Assembly (NCBI GenBank): GCA_016935975.1
Contig: JAFGPX010000084.1
Location: forward strand, 1-64,000
Source of the DNA: Deltaproteobacteria bacterium
Lineage (GTDB): Bacteria > Myxococcota_A > Polyangia > Fen-1088
Reading direction: 5' to 3'
DNA: 64,000 nucleotides
In this document: one piece after another, positions 19,061 to 28,307 of the stretch
Position numbering within the stretch: position 1 is the first letter of the stretch
How the letters are laid out: each line of letters starts with the position of its first letter
Position numbers and translations under genes: made by a program
The notes under the pieces: model-generated
Told to the model about the DNA's origin: nothing
Database searches by the model: none
What the model saw: only the letters and a program-made list of their open reading frames with translations

Positions 19061-20233
19061 ATGCTCCCGGGCAGTGCCCTCTTGGTTGCGTTCCTGTCGC
19101 CCCTCGTCTTGGGCGCGGCCGCAAGCTCGTCTCCCGCGCCGATCACGAGCGTCCGTCTCGATGTGCGGGCCGCGCCCGGCTGCACCTCGCGCGGCGATCT
19201 GGTGACACGCGTCACCTCGCGCTCCTCGCGTATCCGGTTCGTCGACGACGGCGCGTTCGTGGCGCAGGCGACATTTGCAGCACCACGGCCCGGAAGCGTC
19301 ACCGCGGAGATCACGCTGACCGCCGCCAACCGCAAGCCGTCGCGGCGCAGAGTCGTCGCCCGTTCCTGCGCCGAAGCGGCCGACGCCATCGCCCTCATCA
19401 TCGCCGTCACCCTGGATCCGACGTTGCCACGGAACGCCGTGGCCAGGCCCAGCGACGACCAGGACACCGCTGCGGAGAGCGAAGCGGCTTGGCAAACGCC
19501 ATCGCAGTCCGCAGAAGACATGGCGAGCCCCTTCGATTCCGCTCCCGCGCCCGGCCCGAAGCCGGCAGTCAAGCCAGTCAGGCAAGCGGTCGCCACGCCG
19601 GCAAAGGCCGCGACGGCTCTCGCCAAGCCCAGCGCGATAGCTCCTGCAAAGGCCGCCACGCCGGCTCCCCTGGAAACCGCGGCGCCGGAATCGCCCGCCA
19701 CCTCCGCCCCGCCGCGACATGTCTTGAGCGCGCACGTGGCAGGGCAACTGCTGTTCGGCCCCGCTCCGAGCGTCATGCCCGGCGTCGCAGTCCAGATAAT
19801 GGCCGGAATGGATCGCGAAGGCCTGTGGTCACCGGCAATCTTCCTCGGCGCGACACACGTGTGGCGAGCGGGCCTGCGCGAGACGGGCGGGACTGCGTCC
19901 TTCACGCTCGATGCGGGAAGTCTCGACGCATGTCCGCTGCGCGCGCGTCTGTCTTTCCTCGAGGCGCGCCCGTGCGCGTCCGTGGTGGTTGGCCGGCTCG
20001 TCGCGGGCGGCGATGACACCGACGATCCCGCAACCGTGTCGCGCCCCTTCGCGTCCGCCGGCGGCGCTGCCATCCTGACCGCCGGCCTGGGCGCCATCGT
20101 CGAACTGCACCTGCGCCTCGCCGCGGGCGTGACGCTGGTACGCGACTCGTTCGAATTCAGCCCGATCGTCTTCCACCGCGCCGGGCTCTTCACGACCTCG
20201 GCCAGCCTGGGCGCGGGCGCACGTTGGCCTTGA
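19061..20233 (+). CDS. Hypothetical exported protein, possible outer-membrane C-terminal domain
   Basis: Signal peptide, Ala/Pro/Lys-rich middle, amphipathic C-terminus ending SASLGAGARWP; lies 3' to 3' with the sigma/anti-sigma pair. Confidence 0.5.
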   Translation: MLPGSALLVAFLSPLVLGAAASSSPAPITSVRLDVRAAPGCTSRGDLVTRVTSRSSRIRFVDDGAFVAQATFAAPRPGSVTAEITLTAANRKPSRRRVVARSCAEAADAIALIIAVTLDPTLPRNAVARPSDDQDTAAESEAAWQTPSQSAEDMASPFDSAPAPGPKPAVKPVRQAVATPAKAATALAKPSAIAPAKAATPAPLETAAPESPATSAPPRHVLSAHVAGQLLFGPAPSVMPGVAVQIMAGMDREGLWSPAIFLGATHVWRAGLRETGGTASFTLDAGSLDACPLRARLSFLEARPCASVVVGRLVAGGDDTDDPATVSRPFASAGGAAILTAGLGAIVELHLRLAAGVTLVRDSFEFSPIVFHRAGLFTTSASLGAGARWP

Positions 20234-20270
20234 CCGACCGGGCCCTGGCCGCGGCACCACAGAGCGACGG

Positions 20271-21014
20271 CTACGGCCGCACGAGACCGGCGATCCGCGA
20301 CACCCTATCGGCCAACACGGTTCCGCGGTGATCCGCCACGAATCGCTCGGCCAGCCTCCGCGCCTCGGCATTTCGCCCGAGCTTGACCAGTGCCTCGACC
20401 TTGAGCGCCGCCGCTTCGGGAAGGAAGCTGCCGGCGGGGTACCTTTCCTGATAGCGGCGCAGGAGATCCAACGCGCGCCCGCTGCTGCCATCTGCAATCG
20501 CCACACGCGCGGCATCCAGTAGCGCGATCTGTTCTCGCAAGACGCCGACGGCCGGGGCAACGCGGCCTCGCGGGGCCGGGACGGACGCGCCCGCGGACGG
20601 CTCGGCCGCCCGGACATTCCCCTGCGCCGGCGAGCCGGGCAGCGGTGGTGCCACGGCTGGCGCCATCGTCTGGGAAGCGGCCGGACGTGGCTCCGTGGGC
20701 GAATCCTTCCAGGACTGGACGCCGATGATCGTCCCGGCGACGGCCAAGCCGAGCACGCCGGCAGCAATCCACGGCCACACGGCCGTCGCGCCCACGCCCG
20801 CGGTCGCCTTGGACGCCACCGCCTCGGCGGCCAGCTCTTTCGCGACGGCCGCGACTCCGAGCGCGGCAGCAGACGCGCCGATGGCCTGGGCCATACGCGC
20901 GGACATCTCGGGTGACGGCCGTTCATTCGCTGCAGCCCCGAGCAGCCGCCGTTCGAAGTCGGTCGCGCCTTCTGCGAGCAACGGTTCTGGCAGATCGTCA
21001 AGTGGGCGGTTCAT
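20271..21014 (-). CDS. Putative anti-sigma/regulatory membrane protein with C-terminal TPR-like region
   Basis: Central TM (WPWIAAGVLGLAVAGTIIGV), repeat-like ALDLLRRYQERYPAGSF; ATGA overlap with the upstream sigma factor gene. Confidence 0.6.
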   Translation of the reverse strand: MNRPLDDLPEPLLAEGATDFERRLLGAAANERPSPEMSARMAQAIGASAAALGVAAVAKELAAEAVASKATAGVGATAVWPWIAAGVLGLAVAGTIIGVQSWKDSPTEPRPAASQTMAPAVAPPLPGSPAQGNVRAAEPSAGASVPAPRGRVAPAVGVLREQIALLDAARVAIADGSSGRALDLLRRYQERYPAGSFLPEAAALKVEALVKLGRNAEARRLAERFVADHRGTVLADRVSRIAGLVRP

Positions 21015-21577
21015 GCCTCCCCTTCCTTCCGCAGACTTCTTTCGATGCGTGCCGCTGCGGCACGGAATTGCTCGCGCGCGCGGCGCAGTCGAGACGCCAC
21101 ACTGCCAAGTGGGATCTCGAGCAGCGCCGCGATCTCCGGCGAAGACAGGCCCTCTAGCTCATAGAGGACGAATACCTCTGCCAACTCGGGGTTCACCCGG
21201 GCCAGCGCCAGGTCGCAAAGCTGGATGTCGGCCCGCCGTTCATCCGCGTCACGGAGGCCGGACAGGCGTTTGTCCATGTCTTCGTCCAGCTCCCAGCGCA
21301 CGACCTTGCGGCTGAGCGTGTGCGCCATGCGCAGCGCGGTTTGGATCAGAAAGGCGCGTTCGCTTTCCGGGCGAATGTCGGGCAATCGACCGGCGGCGAG
21401 TAGAAACGTCTCCTGCGTCGCATCCGCGGCGGCATCGGGAGCCAAGCCGCGGCGACGCAACGCGCGCCAAACGATCGCGTGGTGGTCATTGAACATCCGC
21501 TCCAAACGGGTTCGGTCCACCAACCTTGGATCGAGTGGTGGCTCCTCAGGGGATGCCGTTTTCAGGCTATGAACCAT
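21011..21577 (-). CDS. ECF-type RNA polymerase sigma factor
   Basis: FNDHHAIVWRALRRRGLAPDAAADATQETFLLA; LAEVFVLYELEGLSSPEIAALLEIPLGSVASRLRRAREQF (sigma-70 region 4). Confidence 0.85.
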   Translation of the reverse strand: MVHSLKTASPEEPPLDPRLVDRTRLERMFNDHHAIVWRALRRRGLAPDAAADATQETFLLAAGRLPDIRPESERAFLIQTALRMAHTLSRKVVRWELDEDMDKRLSGLRDADERRADIQLCDLALARVNPELAEVFVLYELEGLSSPEIAALLEIPLGSVASRLRRAREQFRAAAARIERSLRKEGEA

Positions 21578-21689
21578 CCGCCTGTCCCGAGAATGACTCT
21601 GCATAACGATATGCGTGCAGTTCGCTCGTTCGATCACCAAAAGCATAGCACTGCTAGAGCTGCTCGCGCCAAGTGCGGCTAGGCGTTGC

Positions 21690-21747
21690 AGGTTTGGGTC
21701 GTCCGAACCTCGTCTCGTAACGGTTACGTCACGGTTCGAGAACCGTG
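21690..21747. promoter_or_regulatory. Run of three dyads in the divergent ECF sigma/CE15 intergenic region
   Basis: AGGTTTGG..CCGAACCT (one mismatch, 21690-21710); CGTAAC-G-GTTACG (21716-21728); CACGGTTC-GA-GAACCGTG (21730-21747). Confidence 0.5.
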
Positions 21748-21875
21748 GCGGGCTGGACTCCCAAGGCAGTCGCGAGCATTGCTCGACAGTATGGGTAGTT
21801 CGCAGTTCGCGGGAAGTTCGTGGCCTGGCTCGGGCGGCCGGCTCTTCCGTGATCGCTCGTGAATCGGGAGTCAGC

Positions 21876-23576
21876 ATGGCAAATACACTGCTTCGTTCAT
21901 TGATGGTCATTGGTCTAGGCGCCCTCCTTGTCTCATCGTGTTCAAATGGCGCGTCCACCCAAGAGATCACAGGGGGCGCGACGGGCGCGGGCGGTATCTC
22001 GGGCGGAGCGGGCGCCGATTCTGGTGGCACCAGCGGCTCGGCCGGGTCTGGCGGCTCGGCCACCACCGGTGGTGCGTCGGGGAGCGGCGGAACCAGCGCG
22101 AGCGGCGGCGCGTCCAGCAGCGGCGGGTCGGCCGGGAGCGGCGGTGCCGGTGTAGCCGGCGGCTCCTCGGGCCAGGGCGGCGCGTCCGGCACTGGCGGCG
22201 TTCGCCCAAGCGGCGGCGCGTCCGCAAGAGGCGGCGCGTCCGACGCAGGTGGCGCTCGGCCTAGTGGCGGCGCGTCCGGCAGAGGCGGCGCAACCGGCAC
22301 CGGCGGCGGCCAGCCGGCAGGTGGCTCGGTCGGCGCAGGCGGCACCAATGTGGGAGACGCCGGAACGGGAGGGGGCACCGGTGACGGCGGCGCCGACGGC
22401 GGCTCGATCGGCAGAGGTGGCTCGACCGGCGCGGGCGGGGACATGCCCCTGGTCTATGACGTGGAGAACACCGGCGCCGACTGCCAAGTACCGACAAGCT
22501 TTCCGGCGTTCAGCGCGCTCAAGGCCGTCGCGAACCTGCCCGATCCATTCTTGATGGAAAGCGGCACACGCATCTCCAGCCGCAGCGAATGGGCCTGTCG
22601 GCGCGCCGAGATCAGCGCCCAAATCCAACACTGGGAGCTCGGGACGAAGCCAGCCCCTCCGGCTGACAGCGACGTTACGGCCACCTACTCGGGTGGCAAG
22701 CTCACGGTAGTCGTCAAGGTGGGCTCGCAGTCGGTCACGCTGACCAGCACCATCACCACGCCCAGCGGCACCGGCCCCTTCCCGGTCATGATCAAGATGG
22801 ACGGGGCCGGGGTTCCGGTTTCCGGAATCGCGACCATGAGCTTCACCAGCTCCGCGCTGGCGGCCCAGATGCCCACCCGGGGCACGGGAACGTTCTGGAA
22901 CCTCTTCCCGGACAAGACCGCGGGCGCGTACGCCGGCTGGTCGTGGGGCGTCAGCCGCCTCATCGACGGCCTTTTCGAGACAGCCGACCAGAACAAGATC
23001 GACGTGAAGCGTATCGGGGTGACCGGATGCTCGTACGCGGGCAAGATGGCGCTCTACGCCGGGGCCTTCGACGAGCGCATTGCGCTTACCATCCCCGAAG
23101 AGTCCGGCGGCGGCGGGGAGGCGGCCTGGCGCGTGTCATCGACGCTGAAGGATGCGGAAGACCTGGATCACGCTCAGGGCACGGGCTGGTATTCCGCGAA
23201 TCTGAACCAATTCAAGAACGCGGATGCTCCGAAGCTGCCCTTCGACCAGCACGAGCTTGCGGCCATGGTGGCGCCCAGGGCACTCCTGACGATTGGCAAC
23301 AACGGCATTTCCTATCTGGCAAGCGAGGCTGGCTACGTTTCGATGAAGGCTGCCACCGAGGTCTACAAGGCGCTCGGGGTCCCAGACAGGATCGGCTACT
23401 CCATAAACGGCAACAACGGCCACTGTGCATTCCCGTCCTCCCAGGCGCCGGACGTACAGGCTTTCGTAGACAAGTTCCTCCTTGGAAAGACCGCAAATAC
23501 GGCCGTCGCAAAGAGCCCCACGTACAGCAGTGACCTGAAGAAATGGATTAGCTGGGACACGCCGACTCTCAAGTAG
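21876..23576 (+). CDS. Gly-linker lipoprotein glucuronoyl esterase-like (CE15-type)
   Basis: GAYAGWSWGVSRLIDGL, IGVTGCSYAGKMALYAGAFDERIALTIPEESGGGGEAAWR, MVAPRALLTIGN, GNNGHCAFPSSQ; lipobox LVSSC. Confidence 0.85.
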   Translation: MANTLLRSLMVIGLGALLVSSCSNGASTQEITGGATGAGGISGGAGADSGGTSGSAGSGGSATTGGASGSGGTSASGGASSSGGSAGSGGAGVAGGSSGQGGASGTGGVRPSGGASARGGASDAGGARPSGGASGRGGATGTGGGQPAGGSVGAGGTNVGDAGTGGGTGDGGADGGSIGRGGSTGAGGDMPLVYDVENTGADCQVPTSFPAFSALKAVANLPDPFLMESGTRISSRSEWACRRAEISAQIQHWELGTKPAPPADSDVTATYSGGKLTVVVKVGSQSVTLTSTITTPSGTGPFPVMIKMDGAGVPVSGIATMSFTSSALAAQMPTRGTGTFWNLFPDKTAGAYAGWSWGVSRLIDGLFETADQNKIDVKRIGVTGCSYAGKMALYAGAFDERIALTIPEESGGGGEAAWRVSSTLKDAEDLDHAQGTGWYSANLNQFKNADAPKLPFDQHELAAMVAPRALLTIGNNGISYLASEAGYVSMKAATEVYKALGVPDRIGYSINGNNGHCAFPSSQAPDVQAFVDKFLLGKTANTAVAKSPTYSSDLKKWISWDTPTLK

Positions 23577-23637
23577 CTCGCCGCCCGCGAGATGCGCGCG
23601 CGAGCTGAACGATGACAACAGAACGACCTAAGGACGA

Positions 23638-26523
23638 ATGCCAATGAAGAAGCAAGTCATTCGAGCGGGGCTTCGCTTGTCGCTTTCAATCGCGGTGCTA
23701 CTGGCGGGCTGCGGCCAGGAGAGTCCGGCAGGTAGTAGCACCGGCGTCGGTGGAGGCCGGGGCGGCAGCGGCGGGGCAGCGGGTTCGGGCGGTGGCGGTC
23801 CGAGCGCCGGTGGAAGTGCGGGTAGCGGCAGCACGAGCAACTCCGGCGGCGCGGGCCAAGGAGGAGCCACGACCAGCAGTGGCTCTGGCGGCACGGGGCA
23901 AGGCGGCGGTACGACGAGCGCCGGTGGGGGGCCAGACTCGGGCGGCGCGAGTGCGCGTGGAGGGGCCACGGCTCGGGGTGGGGCTGGCGGTGGCGGTGCG
24001 TCGGGACGGGGAGGCAGCGGCGGCGCGGGCGGCCGAAGCGGTAGTGGCGGAAGCGGTAGCGGCGGGAGCGGCGCCGGTGGTGCGCAGGGCGGTGCCGGCG
24101 GCGCCAGCAGCGCCGGCGGCACGAGCGGGCGCGACGCCTCGCCCGACGGGGCCACCCCGCCGCCGAGCGCGCTCGGGGCGCGGGCCTACAACGGCCGGCG
24201 CGGCGAGGAATTCAACGCCGGCTGGAAGTTCAACCGGGGCGACGTCTCGGGTGCCGAGGCGACATCCTTCAACGACTCCTCGTGGAAGTCGCTCGACGTG
24301 CCCCACGACTGGAGCATCGAGCTGGCCTTCAACTCGAGCTCGCCCGCGGGCTCGGGCGGCGGCTTCCTGGATGGCGGCGTCGGCTGGTATCGAAAGAGGT
24401 TCACCCTCGATTCGGGGGCCGCGGGCCAGCGCATCTTCTTGGCCTTCGACGGCGTGTACATGAACAGCCAGGTTTGGCTCAACGGCTCGCCGCTGGGCAC
24501 CCGCCCGTACGGCTATTCCACCTTCGAGTACGAAATCACCGACAAGGTGAAGACCGACGGCAGCGAGAACGTCGTCGCGGTCAAGGTCAACAACAACCAA
24601 CCCAATACCCGCTGGTACTCGGGCAGCGGCATCTACCGCAACGTCTGGCTGACCAAGCTCAATCCCGTTCACATCCCGCAGAGCGGCGTGTTCGTGACCA
24701 CGCCCACGGTCAGCGGATCGTCGGCAACGGTTGCGGTCGCCACCGAGGTCCAGAACCAGTCGAGCGCCGGCGCTTCGGTGACCGCGACCACGACCATCTT
24801 GGCCGACGACGGCAGCCCGGTGACCTCCAACGACAGCTCGGCCAGCAGCGTCGCGGCCGGGGGCAAGGCCACGATTCAACAGAGCCTGACCGTCAGCTCG
24901 CCGCAGCGCTGGTCGCCAAGCTCGCCCTATCTGTATCAGGTCAAGGTCGAGCTGAAGGTGGATGGCGCCACGGTCGATACCTACCTCGCGCCGCTCGGGA
25001 TTCGCAACTTCGCGTTCAGCGGCAGCAGCGGGTTCTCCCTCAACGGCCAGAACATGAAGCTGCGCGGAGTGTGCCTGCACCACGACCTCGGCGCCCTGGG
25101 CGCCGCCATCAACTACCGGGCCATCGAGCGCCAGGTGGACATCATGAAGAAGATGGGTGTGAATGCCATTCGCACGTCGCATAACCCGCCCGCTCCCGAG
25201 TTCCTCGAGATCGCCGACCGGATCGGCATCATGGTGATGGACGAGGCCTTCGACACCTGGACGCAGACCAAGAACGCGAACGACTACGGGAAGTACTTCA
25301 ACACGTGGGCGCAGCAGGACATCCAGGACATGGTCAAGCGGGATCGCAACCATCCCAGCATCATCATGTACAGCATCGGCAACGAGGTCGGCGGCGCCAC
25401 CACGGCCACCGCGCAGAAGCTCAAGGATTGGGTCCTGGCCCTGGACAAGACACGCGCGATAACCTGGGCCTCGAACAAGATGGGCGGCCCGCACGTCTCG
25501 GAGGGCGACGACCGCAACGTCGCCAAGCTGCTGGACGTGGTGGGCTACAACTACGCGCCCTACGCCGGCGACTACGACGCAGACCATTCCGCCAACCCGA
25601 ACTGGGTCATCCTCGGTAGCGAGACCGTCTCGGCCTTCAGCAGTCGCGGCATCTACCACACGCCGGCCAACCAGATCAGGTACTCGAACGACGGCACTTC
25701 CGACAAACAGTGCTCGTCCTACGACAACGAGACGGCCAGGTACGGACAGACGGCCCACGAGTCGTATACCTACGACAACAGCCGCTCGTACGTCGCCGGA
25801 TCCTTCGTTTGGACGGGCTTCGACTACATCGGCGAGCCGACGCCCAACGGCTGGCCGGCCAAGAGCTCGTACTACGGCATCGTGGACACGGCGGGATTCC
25901 CCAAGGACATCTACTACTTCTACCAGAGCCGCTGGACCAGCACGCCGACGATGGTGCACCTTCTGCCGCACTGGAACTGGTCGAGCGGCACCAACGTCAC
26001 GGTCTTCGCCTATGGCAACTGCGACAGCGTCGAGCTGTTCCTCAACGACAAGTCGCAGGGGTCGAAGACCCTGAGCGGCGGGGCGTTGCACTTCGAATGG
26101 AGCGTGCCCTGGGCGTCGGGGACGCTGCGGGCCGAATGCAAGAAGGGCGGTACCATCGCCGCCACCGACGAGGTCAAGACCGCCGGCAGCGCGGCCAGGG
26201 TGGCCCTAACCCCGGATCGAAGCACCATTCGCGCCGACGGCAAGGACATGGTCTTCATCACCGCCGATATCCTGGACGGCAGCGGGGTCCTCGTGCCCAA
26301 CGGCAACAACTCGATCACGTTCTCGGTCACCGGCTCCGGCCAATTGGTGGGCGTCGACAACGGAGACGCCACCGACACCTCGTCGTACAAGGGCGGAAGC
26401 CGCAAGGCCTTCAGCGGCAAGGCCCTGGCCATGGTGCGCTCGACCAAGACCGCGGGCGCCATCACCATCAAGGCGACCTCCAGCGGGCTGTCCTCCGACC
26501 CCATCACGGTGACGGCCCAGTAG
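23638..26523 (+). CDS. Gly-linker lipoprotein beta-galactosidase (GH2)
   Basis: FNAGWKFNRGD, VPHDWSIE, WYRKRFTLDS, MKLRGVCLHHDLGALGAAIN, NAIRTSHNPPAPEFLEI, DRNHPSIIMYSIGNEVGG, SFVWTGFDYIGEPTP; lipobox LLAGC. Confidence 0.92.
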   Translation: MPMKKQVIRAGLRLSLSIAVLLAGCGQESPAGSSTGVGGGRGGSGGAAGSGGGGPSAGGSAGSGSTSNSGGAGQGGATTSSGSGGTGQGGGTTSAGGGPDSGGASARGGATARGGAGGGGASGRGGSGGAGGRSGSGGSGSGGSGAGGAQGGAGGASSAGGTSGRDASPDGATPPPSALGARAYNGRRGEEFNAGWKFNRGDVSGAEATSFNDSSWKSLDVPHDWSIELAFNSSSPAGSGGGFLDGGVGWYRKRFTLDSGAAGQRIFLAFDGVYMNSQVWLNGSPLGTRPYGYSTFEYEITDKVKTDGSENVVAVKVNNNQPNTRWYSGSGIYRNVWLTKLNPVHIPQSGVFVTTPTVSGSSATVAVATEVQNQSSAGASVTATTTILADDGSPVTSNDSSASSVAAGGKATIQQSLTVSSPQRWSPSSPYLYQVKVELKVDGATVDTYLAPLGIRNFAFSGSSGFSLNGQNMKLRGVCLHHDLGALGAAINYRAIERQVDIMKKMGVNAIRTSHNPPAPEFLEIADRIGIMVMDEAFDTWTQTKNANDYGKYFNTWAQQDIQDMVKRDRNHPSIIMYSIGNEVGGATTATAQKLKDWVLALDKTRAITWASNKMGGPHVSEGDDRNVAKLLDVVGYNYAPYAGDYDADHSANPNWVILGSETVSAFSSRGIYHTPANQIRYSNDGTSDKQCSSYDNETARYGQTAHESYTYDNSRSYVAGSFVWTGFDYIGEPTPNGWPAKSSYYGIVDTAGFPKDIYYFYQSRWTSTPTMVHLLPHWNWSSGTNVTVFAYGNCDSVELFLNDKSQGSKTLSGGALHFEWSVPWASGTLRAECKKGGTIAATDEVKTAGSAARVALTPDRSTIRADGKDMVFITADILDGSGVLVPNGNNSITFSVTGSGQLVGVDNGDATDTSSYKGGSRKAFSGKALAMVRSTKTAGAITIKATSSGLSSDPITVTAQ

Positions 26524-26532
26524 GAGGCGGCC

Positions 26533-28233
26533 ATGCCACGTTGGCTCGCTTTCCTAGCCCTGGCATTGCTCGGGTCGGTCAGGGTGGCGTCGGCCAAGAG
26601 CCTGATCGACTACTTCCAGCCCACACCCATCGTGAGCCCGCTCAGCTCGAGCACGTGGGGCGGCTCGGGCGTGCTCCCGCGCGACACGAGCAATGGCCTC
26701 GAGACGCCGGACAAGAAGTACTTCTACTGGGACGGGAAGATCCTCAAGGTCGACGGCAAGTACCACCTCCATTGCAGCCGCTGGCCCAAGAGCGCCGGCT
26801 TCAACCAATGGTCCACGTCCATCGCGGTCCACGCCACGAGCGACAACGTCTTGGGGCCTTACCTCGACCAGGGCCAGATCTACGATCGCAACGGCGGCAA
26901 GGGCCACAACGTGGCGACCCTGGCGCTGCCGGACGGCAGCTTCACGCTCTACACCAGCGACATCACGCCCGGCGACTTCTACACTGCCCCCGCCATCACC
27001 GGACCCTGGACCTTCAAGGGCTCGATCGAGATCAACAAGAACGGCTACGACATCCCCTGGCCGACCTCCAACATCACGGTCATGGTTCGCCCGAACAACG
27101 GCGATTTCCTGGCCACGGAACGGAGCGGGTTCATCTATGTCGGCGGTAGCGAGCTGCTCGGCCCGTACGAGGTCAAAGGCCCTAGCGTCTGGCCGAACGT
27201 CTCCGGCCTGGACAACTCCAGGGCCGAAGACCCGGTCCTCTGGTACAGCGGAGGCTGCTACCACATCACGGTGAACTGGTGGGATTCCCGCGTTGCGCAC
27301 CACCTCATGTCGAAGGATGGCGTGAGCGACTGGAAGGACATGGGCGTGGCCTACGATCCCCGGACGAGCTTCATCCGCTACACCGACGGCACGGTCAACA
27401 AGTGGAACAACCTCGAGCGCCCCAACGTCGTCATCGAAAACGGCCACGTCACGCACTTCACCTTCGCGGCCACGGACATCGACAAGAGCTCGATCACGGG
27501 AACCGACAACCACGGCAGCAAGATCCTCGTGGTCCCCTTCGACGGCGTGGCGTTCGATGCCGACAACGGTTGCGAAAGCGGCACGGGTGGGGCCGGCGGC
27601 GGTGGAGCGAGCGGTCGCGGCGGCTCGAGCGGCGCGGCTTCGTCCGGCGGCAGTGGCGGCTCGCCGCGAAGCGACGCGGGTGCCACCGGCGGCACCGCAG
27701 GATCTCGCGACGGGGGACGAGGTGATGTCGGAAACGGATCGGGTGGCTCCTCTGCGACCGGGGGCAAAGCGGCGACGGGCGGGAAATCAGGCACCGGCGA
27801 CACGCCCGCAACCGGTGGGGCAACGGCGACCGGCGGTCCGGCAGGAGCAGGTGGCGCATCGGGATCGGGCGGCGTGTCGCCCAGTGGCGGCAAGCTCGCA
27901 AGCGGAGGCGCGGCCGGCGCAGGCGGCGAGCCGGTCACTGGAGGTGCGACTTCCTCGGCCGGCGGAGTCCGCGGCGCCTCGAGCAGCGCGGGGCTGGGCA
28001 GTGGTGGCGCAACGACCTCGAGCGGCGCGAGCAGCTCGTCATCGAACGGTTGCTCGTGTGGGATGACGGCCGCGACCGGCAGCCGAGGCGCATGGCCGTG
28101 GCTGCTCCTCGGCTGGTTGCTCGGCCTTGGCGCGCGCCGCCCGCTGACCGGGGCTCGCTTGCTCCGAGGCCTGGCGAAAGCGGCAGGCAGCTCCGCGGCG
28201 GATGCACGACAGTCAGAGACTCATCGGCAGTAG
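26533..28233 (+). CDS. Exported GH43-like beta-propeller protein with C-terminal Gly-rich linker and MYXO-CTERM-like tail
   Basis: KYFYWDGKILKVDGKYHLHCSRWP..., repeated propeller blades; tail NGCSCGMTAATGSRGAWPWLLLGWLLGLGARR. Confidence 0.65.
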   Translation: MPRWLAFLALALLGSVRVASAKSLIDYFQPTPIVSPLSSSTWGGSGVLPRDTSNGLETPDKKYFYWDGKILKVDGKYHLHCSRWPKSAGFNQWSTSIAVHATSDNVLGPYLDQGQIYDRNGGKGHNVATLALPDGSFTLYTSDITPGDFYTAPAITGPWTFKGSIEINKNGYDIPWPTSNITVMVRPNNGDFLATERSGFIYVGGSELLGPYEVKGPSVWPNVSGLDNSRAEDPVLWYSGGCYHITVNWWDSRVAHHLMSKDGVSDWKDMGVAYDPRTSFIRYTDGTVNKWNNLERPNVVIENGHVTHFTFAATDIDKSSITGTDNHGSKILVVPFDGVAFDADNGCESGTGGAGGGGASGRGGSSGAASSGGSGGSPRSDAGATGGTAGSRDGGRGDVGNGSGGSSATGGKAATGGKSGTGDTPATGGATATGGPAGAGGASGSGGVSPSGGKLASGGAAGAGGEPVTGGATSSAGGVRGASSSAGLGSGGATTSSGASSSSSNGCSCGMTAATGSRGAWPWLLLGWLLGLGARRPLTGARLLRGLAKAAGSSAADARQSETHRQ

Positions 28234-28307
28234 TCTGGCGCCGCCCCGCGTAGCGCGAAGCCCCAGAGTGAGCCGCCGCGACGGCCAGTCACCACTTGAC
28301 TTGCATC

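Noticed and set aside
23698-26091. 797-aa minus-strand ORF
   Set aside because: Fully antisense to the GH2 beta-galactosidase gene and lacking recognisable motifs.
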